This document shows, piece after piece, positions 58,301 through 64,000 of a stretch of 64,000 nucleotides of DNA. Where the stretch lies: positions 954,960,097 through 955,024,096 of the forward strand of contig OY728121.1 in the NCBI GenBank assembly GCA_963277665.1, in the 5' to 3' direction. A model generated the notes under the pieces. It saw nothing but the letters and a program-made list of their open reading frames with translations. It had not been told where the DNA came from and did not search any database. The first letter of the stretch is position 1. Every line of letters begins with the position of its first letter. The DNA is from Viscum album. Its lineage: Eukaryota > Streptophyta > Magnoliopsida > Santalales > Viscaceae. The translations under genes and the position numbers were made by a program.

Positions 58301-59202
58301 AAACTGAATAGAGAGGTCTGCATGGTTTGTGAACGATTTGACAAGACATGTGGCCAAACCATTCCAACCGTGAAAAACTAGATAGATAGGTCCACACAGT
58401 TGGTGCATGGTTTTCTTAACTATATGTCGCTACCCAAGAAACCTTGTGCGAGGATTTTAATATCTGAAAATCCTTTTTAAAACCACCTGAACCCCCTGAG
58501 ACTCCCATATTTCGACCTTGACATGGGCTTGAAAAATTCTAGGTGTTCCCAAAACCTTCTGGAGGGATTCCAAGGGGATCCGAACACCATACTTCAAGAT
58601 TGAAAGGTCATATTTAAGATCTTCTCCCCTCCCGGTAAGTGGATTTCATTCCATTGCTTCTTTCGTTCTTTCCTCTATCTTTCCATGATCTTTTCATGGA
58701 GTATATTCACCGTTTCCAAGTACCTAAACCTATGAGTTGAGATCTATCTCTAAACTTGACAGAGAGGTCTTCACGGTTTGCACATGGTTTGAAAAACCAT
58801 GTGGCCAAACCATGCCAACCGTGAAAACCTAGACAGAGAGTTCCGCACAGTTGGTGCATGGTTTTCCTAACCGTGTGCCTCTGCCCAGGAAACCGTGCGT
58901 ATAGATTTTAATATCAAAAAATCATTTTTAAAACAACCTGAACCCCCCAGGACTCCCATATTTTAACCTTGGATCAGGCTTGACAAATTCTAGGTGTTCC
59001 TAAAGACTTCCAGAGGGATTCCAAGGTGATCTGAACACCGTTCTTCGAGATCGAAAGCTTAAATTGAAGATCTTCTCTCCTCCCGGTAAGTGGATGTCAT
59101 TCTGTTGCTTCTTCCATTCCTACCTCTATCATTCCATGATATTTTCATGGAGTATCTTCATTGTTTCCATAGATATAAACTTATGAGTTGAGATTTATAT
59201 TT
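58301..59202. repeat. 451-bp tandem duplication in the E 3' LTR
   Basis: Copy 1 is 58301-58751 and copy 2 is 58752-59202. Landmarks are shifted by exactly 451: AGAGAGGTCT, TTTTTAAAA (58474 and 58925) and GTAAGT (58635 and 59086). The copies differ at many positions, and copy 2 keeps more of the sequence seen in the single-copy 5' LTR near its start (GTTTGAAAAACCATG). Confidence 0.85.
58772..58823. repeat. Compound inverted repeat in the E 3' LTR
   Basis: An inner stem CATGGTTT (58783-58790) and AAACCATG (58794-58801) with a 3-base loop is enclosed by CACGGTT (58772-58778) and AACCGTG (58817-58823). Related, less perfect versions of GGTTTGAAAAACC occur in copy 1 (about 58325) and in the 5' LTR (about 50632 and 50703). 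Confidence 0.7.
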
Positions 59203-60836
59203 ATGATTGTGGATCTAGATCTATTTTTTCAAGATCTTAATTCATTTTATCTTTATTTTGGTTTAGGGATTTAGATCCGAATCTTGATCGACGGCACCCT
59301 TCCATTCGGATTTTGCGGATTTTTTTTTGCCTAACATCCATCAATAAACTGAGGTAGGTGGTCTAGATCAAACTCCCATAGTCCTGTTTTATGATATGTG
59401 AATGTGAGTTTATGAATTCTAGATTAACTTGATGGTTGATTTCCTAAACTGGAGTAATTAGGAATGTGGAATTGGGTTTATTTTCCTTAGTGATTTAATT
59501 GATAATTGAATCACGGAACAAATGATGTGGGGATTCGCAAATAGATATTTTATATATTTGATTTTTTTATTTGAGATATTTTAATTGAGATATTGATTTT
59601 ATTGCGATAAGATAATTAAATGGGGGAATTAATTATGAAATATTGATTGGATATATAAGTTAATTAATTGTGATAATTAATTATGGCATATTGGGTTTTG
59701 ATTTGGATAATTAATTGTGAAGAATTAATTATAGGAAGAGAATTGTGTTGATTGATTAATTAATTAATGGGTTATATGCTTAGTAAATTTTTGAATTAAC
59801 TAATGTATTTTTAAATGTTTAACTAATCTTGGATTAGTAAATGAATATTGTGGAAAATTATTTTGACTTAAAGAATGATTAAATATTTAAGATTTTGTGG
59901 TGTTGGTCATGGCGTCCTAGACCGATTATAAGTTGGGACTTGGGCATGGCGTTCCTCCCCAACAGTTATCCAAGCTTGATATTATGTGGTTCTAGGCATG
60001 ACGACCTACACGGAATGAGAATTGGATTTCTAGGCATGATGACCTACAATCAATGAGATTGGTGGTGTTAGGCATGAAAACCTACACAAAATATTTAACA
60101 ATAATAATGAATGATGATTCAACTGAGAATTGTAGTGCTAGGCATGATGACCTGCACCAAATGATCTATTATAATGAATGATGATTAAAATGGGAAAAAT
60201 GAATTGAAATTGACCTAATGTGTTGATTAAATATTAAATGACAATGTGCTAACTGTTTAAATTATGTATTGTATTTATTTCTTTATAAAACTACATGCAC
60301 TATCTTTTGACTGGACGCGTTTTAGACACCGTTGGTGGTGGCCTACTGAGTTGTACTCACACCCAATTTGGCTTACCTGATCAGCACCCGAGAAAAATTT
60401 TTTATTGCATGACATGATAAGGTAAAGGACCTGGGATAGGTTTTAGTTTGGGATTAGAGCATGGGAGAGGGAACCAGATGTGGTTCAGGACCCGTTTGGG
60501 AGTCCTTGTGTCTTTACCTTTAGTTGCATTGTAGACACTTGACATTTTAATTGGCATAACATGATTTACCTTTCAGTTGAGTATTTTATATTCATGATTT
60601 GGTTATCATATGAAATGGATTTGTTTTTTTATTTATATACACTTCCAAACTTGGATATTTTTATTTGATTTCGCTGGTGTTTTATTCAGATAATAGAGGT
60701 TATAATCTCTCCAAGACTGAATTACCATACCCTCATTTCTAGTTGGCACCCTCTGGCATATGGAGAGGCGCGTTTGAGGGCATGTGTCCAACCGACTCAC
60801 GGAACCGTTCAGTGGCTCTTGGGTCCGAATGTCACA

Positions 60837-63800
60837 TCCTCCAACTATATTGGCTTAAATGAGAGTATATTCTAATGAATATGAATATTTTATATCCAAA
60901 TATTTAAGAAATTGTTGATTAGAGAATGTTTATCTTGAACCAATTTATCATCTTGTATTCATAAATATTTAATATCAAATATTTAATTTTTAAGATTTAT
61001 TTTTTGTTCTATATTACAAATATTTTTTTTACTATGTTTTATCTTAATTTCTAAATTGGATTTATATTTTCTGCTATAATATTTGTTTAGACCTCCTAAA
61101 AATTAAAGGAACTTTATATTTATATACATTATTTTTCATTTTATTTTTCTGACTATTAAGATTTATTTTTTTTGTAATTAGCCACTTTTGAAACTATAAT
61201 ACTATGATTACATTTGGTAATATATCCATTCTCCAATTTTCCTTACAAAAATATATTATTACGAAAATTTATTCATTGTCTAGCATTCTGGTGAGAAATA
61301 ATTAAGGTTTTAATTAGAATTGACCTCCTATGTTTTATGGTATTAATTATATATATTAGAGATATACGATAGCGATGTATATTATTAAAACTGATAATCA
61401 AGATCACTTGATATAATAAAAAAAGTAAAAAATTATATAAAATTTACTTAGAACACTTACACCTGATGTGGAGAAATTTTTTATATTAAATTATTAAATA
61501 TGGACTACATTACTAAATTTAATTACAATATATTCCTAAAACAATATTTCCTTATAAAATATGGGAAAAATCCAGATGAAGTTACAAAAAAATTAAAAAT
61601 AATAAATATGATGAAAAAAGGGAAGAACTCCAAGAATAATATCACTATTTTGATTTCCTATGAAGAGAACTAATGAAATAGTTGTACCAAGGGTTTATGA
61701 AAAATGTTAATGGAATTAAAAACACATAGAGAGACTAATATTATAAATAAGAAAAAAAATATAAGATCATTGATATACTACATTGAGAGTGATAATATAA
61801 GAGGACTGATTTTGAGAATATAAATCCCATTAGGAATCTCAATGTTTATAAACCTTTATGATCCATGATGTAGTATAAACGTATCCTCAATAGAGTTGAG
61901 TAAAAATAAAAACATAAAAGGAAGTTATTTTCACTTAAATGATAGAAACAAAACCTACATATAAGAGTGATTTCTAACAAAGTGATGATGGGTTTTTATA
62001 ATATAAAAAATAGATGATAAGACAATTTCAAAGGAGGGAAATTAAAAATAAATATAACAAATAATATAAAAGAGAGTGATATGATATGGATGAAATTAAA
62101 ATAAAAACATGATTTAGACAAAGTTATTTATTATTATTGTATAAATTTTTTTATATAGAAAAATATAATTTCCCCAAATTAATAAAAAGTAAAATATTCA
62201 AGAATACAAAAAAAAGGAAAGTATTCTACAAGGGAAATTGATAAATATATTGAAAGTGAATATTATTAACATTGATAGGGGATTAGAAAGTGTTGATAAC
62301 TTGAAGATATCTATATTATTCATAAAAACCACTCAATTAGTTAATATATAATTGGGTATAATAGTATGTAAATATTTACAAATTTAATATTTAAATTACT
62401 TTCTTGCCAATGAATTTGATGAGGATCATCCATTAATGAATGATTTGAATAATTATTTTGACCAAATAAAGGATTCATATAAAACACTAAAAAAATATAT
62501 GTTGATAAACCATTGTAGATATTTATATGGATGATGGAAATATTCCAACATTTTTTCCATAGTTGTTAACTAGATTAATAATAAATATTCCTTATGATAT
62601 TTAAATTTAATTGATATAACATTAATTATAAATTGGATTTCTGAAAATGACTTCACAAATCTTTACCGAATGAATACAATATTTAAATAAGTTCTTTTAT
62701 TCATAGAAACCATCAAATCCAATATATATAGTATAAAATAATACATATTTGAACCCAAACAAAATTTAGAACTATTTTTTTCTAAAAAATAGAACTTTTC
62801 ATCTAATTCAAAATTAGAGTGAATTAAAAAAATGAGTCTTCATAAAGGGACAATAATCATTTGTTAAAACTAATTATTACACTTAAACGGACTTCACTTC
62901 TATCAAACATCTAATAAAAAGGAATATTTGGATTTTAAAAGTCTTATTAACCAATATTTCTAAACCTAAGAAATTTTGGGCACTAAAAATGTATGTTTCT
63001 ATATTTTTAGGGTGATATTCTGAGTACTAGTGGAAATATCACTTGATACAAGGGGGAGATTCCTCCCAACATATGTATCAGGAGCATACTAACTTCATAC
63101 TAATGAATAAAGTGGAAGGAAAATATTTTAATTTTAGAGAAAATATACAAGGTTAGATAGATGTATTGGGAGAGATTCTATAATTAACAACCAAGTTTTT
63201 ATGAAAATCATCACATGTTAGGAAATATTTATCAACTTACGAAAGAACTTTATAAAATAAAACTCCCTCTTGTATAATGGTATAAATGTTTTATCATTTT
63301 ATTAATGAAAATGGTTTTATAAAAGTGATGTCATATACTAACCTTTTTATAAAGAAGGTTTTTAAGGATTCTATAAACACACACCCACACAGAGAGTGAT
63401 ATATAATAAAATATCTTCATTAAAATGTAAATCACTTGAAAATGGAATTTATAAATTTACATAATGTGTGGTTGAGATGGGTAACATGAATTATTTTATT
63501 TTATTTAATAGTTACAAATGTTTTCAAAAAAAATGATTAATTGTAAAGTTGTAAATGTACACTCATGATTTAATGAAAAAATTTGAATATTATAATGTGT
63601 TAAGTATTATTACCCTAGTATGTAATAATTTTATTATATATATATATGAAATTTATAAATATATATATTATAAGTTCTATAATAGGCATGATCAAAATTA
63701 TATTTTTTTATAACAAAATATTGACCATAAATCATGGTCTGGGTATGACACTATGATTATTTCTAAGAAAATATGACTGGATCTCACTTAAATGAATTAA

Positions 63801-64000
63801 AATAATTTCCTGCTAATTAAATTTAACATTGATCCTTTGTTTGTATACTTATAAGTATCAGTTCCTTAAAAATGTTATTTAGACATTTTTTGGTGGGTCT
63901 ATAACTAATAGAAAATGTATTTTTGGAACATGTCATTTTTAGGGGAGTCATTATGTTAATAGACTAACATGAAACAAATCATTTTATCACTTTACACTAC
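60837..64000. other. Unassigned AT-rich stretch
   Basis: Strongly AT-rich, with no frame carrying a recognisable domain in either strand and no LTR border I can defend. A purine run, CAAGGGGGAGATT, at about 63050 resembles a copia polypurine tract but no LTR start follows. A short TATA run lies near 63635-63670. Confidence 0.4.

Larger units (their letters stand above)
50475..60836 (+). mobile_element. Element E: chromodomain Ty3/gypsy retrotransposon
   Basis: A structurally complete, coding-dead element of about 10.4 kb, with higher G+C than the DNA around it. Order: LTR, tRNA-Met primer site, gag, protease, RT, RNase H, integrase with chromodomain, polypurine tract, LTR. Several open stretches above 100 codons survive, so it is probably the youngest full element here. 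The 5-bp flanks (TTATC on the left, TCCTC or near it on the right) do not match, and the LTRs differ in structure. Confidence 0.9.
58117..60836 (+). mobile_element. Element E 3' LTR
   Basis: It begins TGTAAGATCCCGGCC and ends GTCACA, 2.72 kb. It is about 460 bases longer than the 5' LTR, chiefly because of the tandem duplication at 58301-59202. The remaining parts follow the 5' LTR in order: promoter-like box, splice donor, AATTAATT palindromes, GGCATGATGACC minirepeats and the ACTCAC stem at 60346-60360. Confidence 0.9.

Noticed and set aside
63040..63075. Copia polypurine tract and LTR start (CAAGGGGGAGATTCC)
   Set aside because: The purine run fits, but no TG follows it, no RNase H coding precedes it, and no LTR partner is seen.
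1..64000. Host genes, tRNAs, rRNAs, CRISPR arrays, phage or plasmid modules
   Set aside because: Both strands were read for such features. All recognisable proteins are retrotransposon domains; I found no tRNA-like cloverleaf, rDNA segment or spaced direct-repeat array.

Overview
The window looks like plant nuclear DNA from a large, repeat-rich angiosperm genome. Its recognisable content is LTR retrotransposons of plant types: chromodomain Ty3/gypsy elements primed by initiator tRNA-Met, and Ty1/copia elements whose protease, gag and LTR ends resemble the SIRE/Maximus group. I found no host protein gene, tRNA, rRNA, CRISPR array or bacterial feature. The species cannot be resolved. Nearly every coding stretch carries stops and frameshifts, so the domain calls are relics read by eye across frames, and their borders are approximate.

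Layout from left to right. 1-2708: a GC- and CpG-rich Ty3 LTR on the minus strand (element G), running off the left edge, with a 50-bp tandem repeat. 2709-6740 and 26747 to about 29500: one minus-strand copia element (A), split in its gag by element B. 6741-14930 and 25231-26746: minus-strand chromodomain Ty3 element B, split in its 5' LTR by C. 14931 to about 25230: plus-strand chromodomain Ty3 element C with two LTRs of about 2.8 kb, related to those of B. The order of events is therefore A, then B into A, then C into B; G also interrupts A.

About 30240-32130 is an LTR-like block with a clear plus-strand TATA box, possibly a Tat/Athila-type solo LTR. 32131-36978 is a second minus-strand copia (F) that keeps an intact YVDD. 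F abuts the start of another SIRE-like copia (H: gag start, primer site and LTR from 37080 upward). 38300-43520 is AT-rich with a weak copia RT relic and an inverted LTR fragment. 43520-49800 holds a direct repeat pair about 5.15 kb apart (J), read as LTRs around an interior with no recognisable coding.

50475-60836 is the best preserved element (E), a plus-strand chromodomain Ty3 element with both LTRs, primer site, gag, protease, RT, RNase H, integrase, chromodomain and polypurine tract. Its RT and integrase catalytic residues are lost. Its 3' LTR carries an exact-period 451-bp tandem duplication that doubles the presumed core promoter and a consensus splice donor. 60837-64000 is AT-rich with nothing I can assign.

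In life, each element's LTR would drive one RNA encoding Gag and a protease-RT-RNase H-integrase polyprotein, and the Ty3 chromodomain would steer integration to chromatin. No element here is intact. The window reads as a heterochromatic graveyard built by serial nesting. I did not find a new cellular system; the most unusual items are the inverted, same-family nesting of C in B, the promoter/donor duplication in E, and small LTR hairpins and minirepeats shared by unrelated LTR families.
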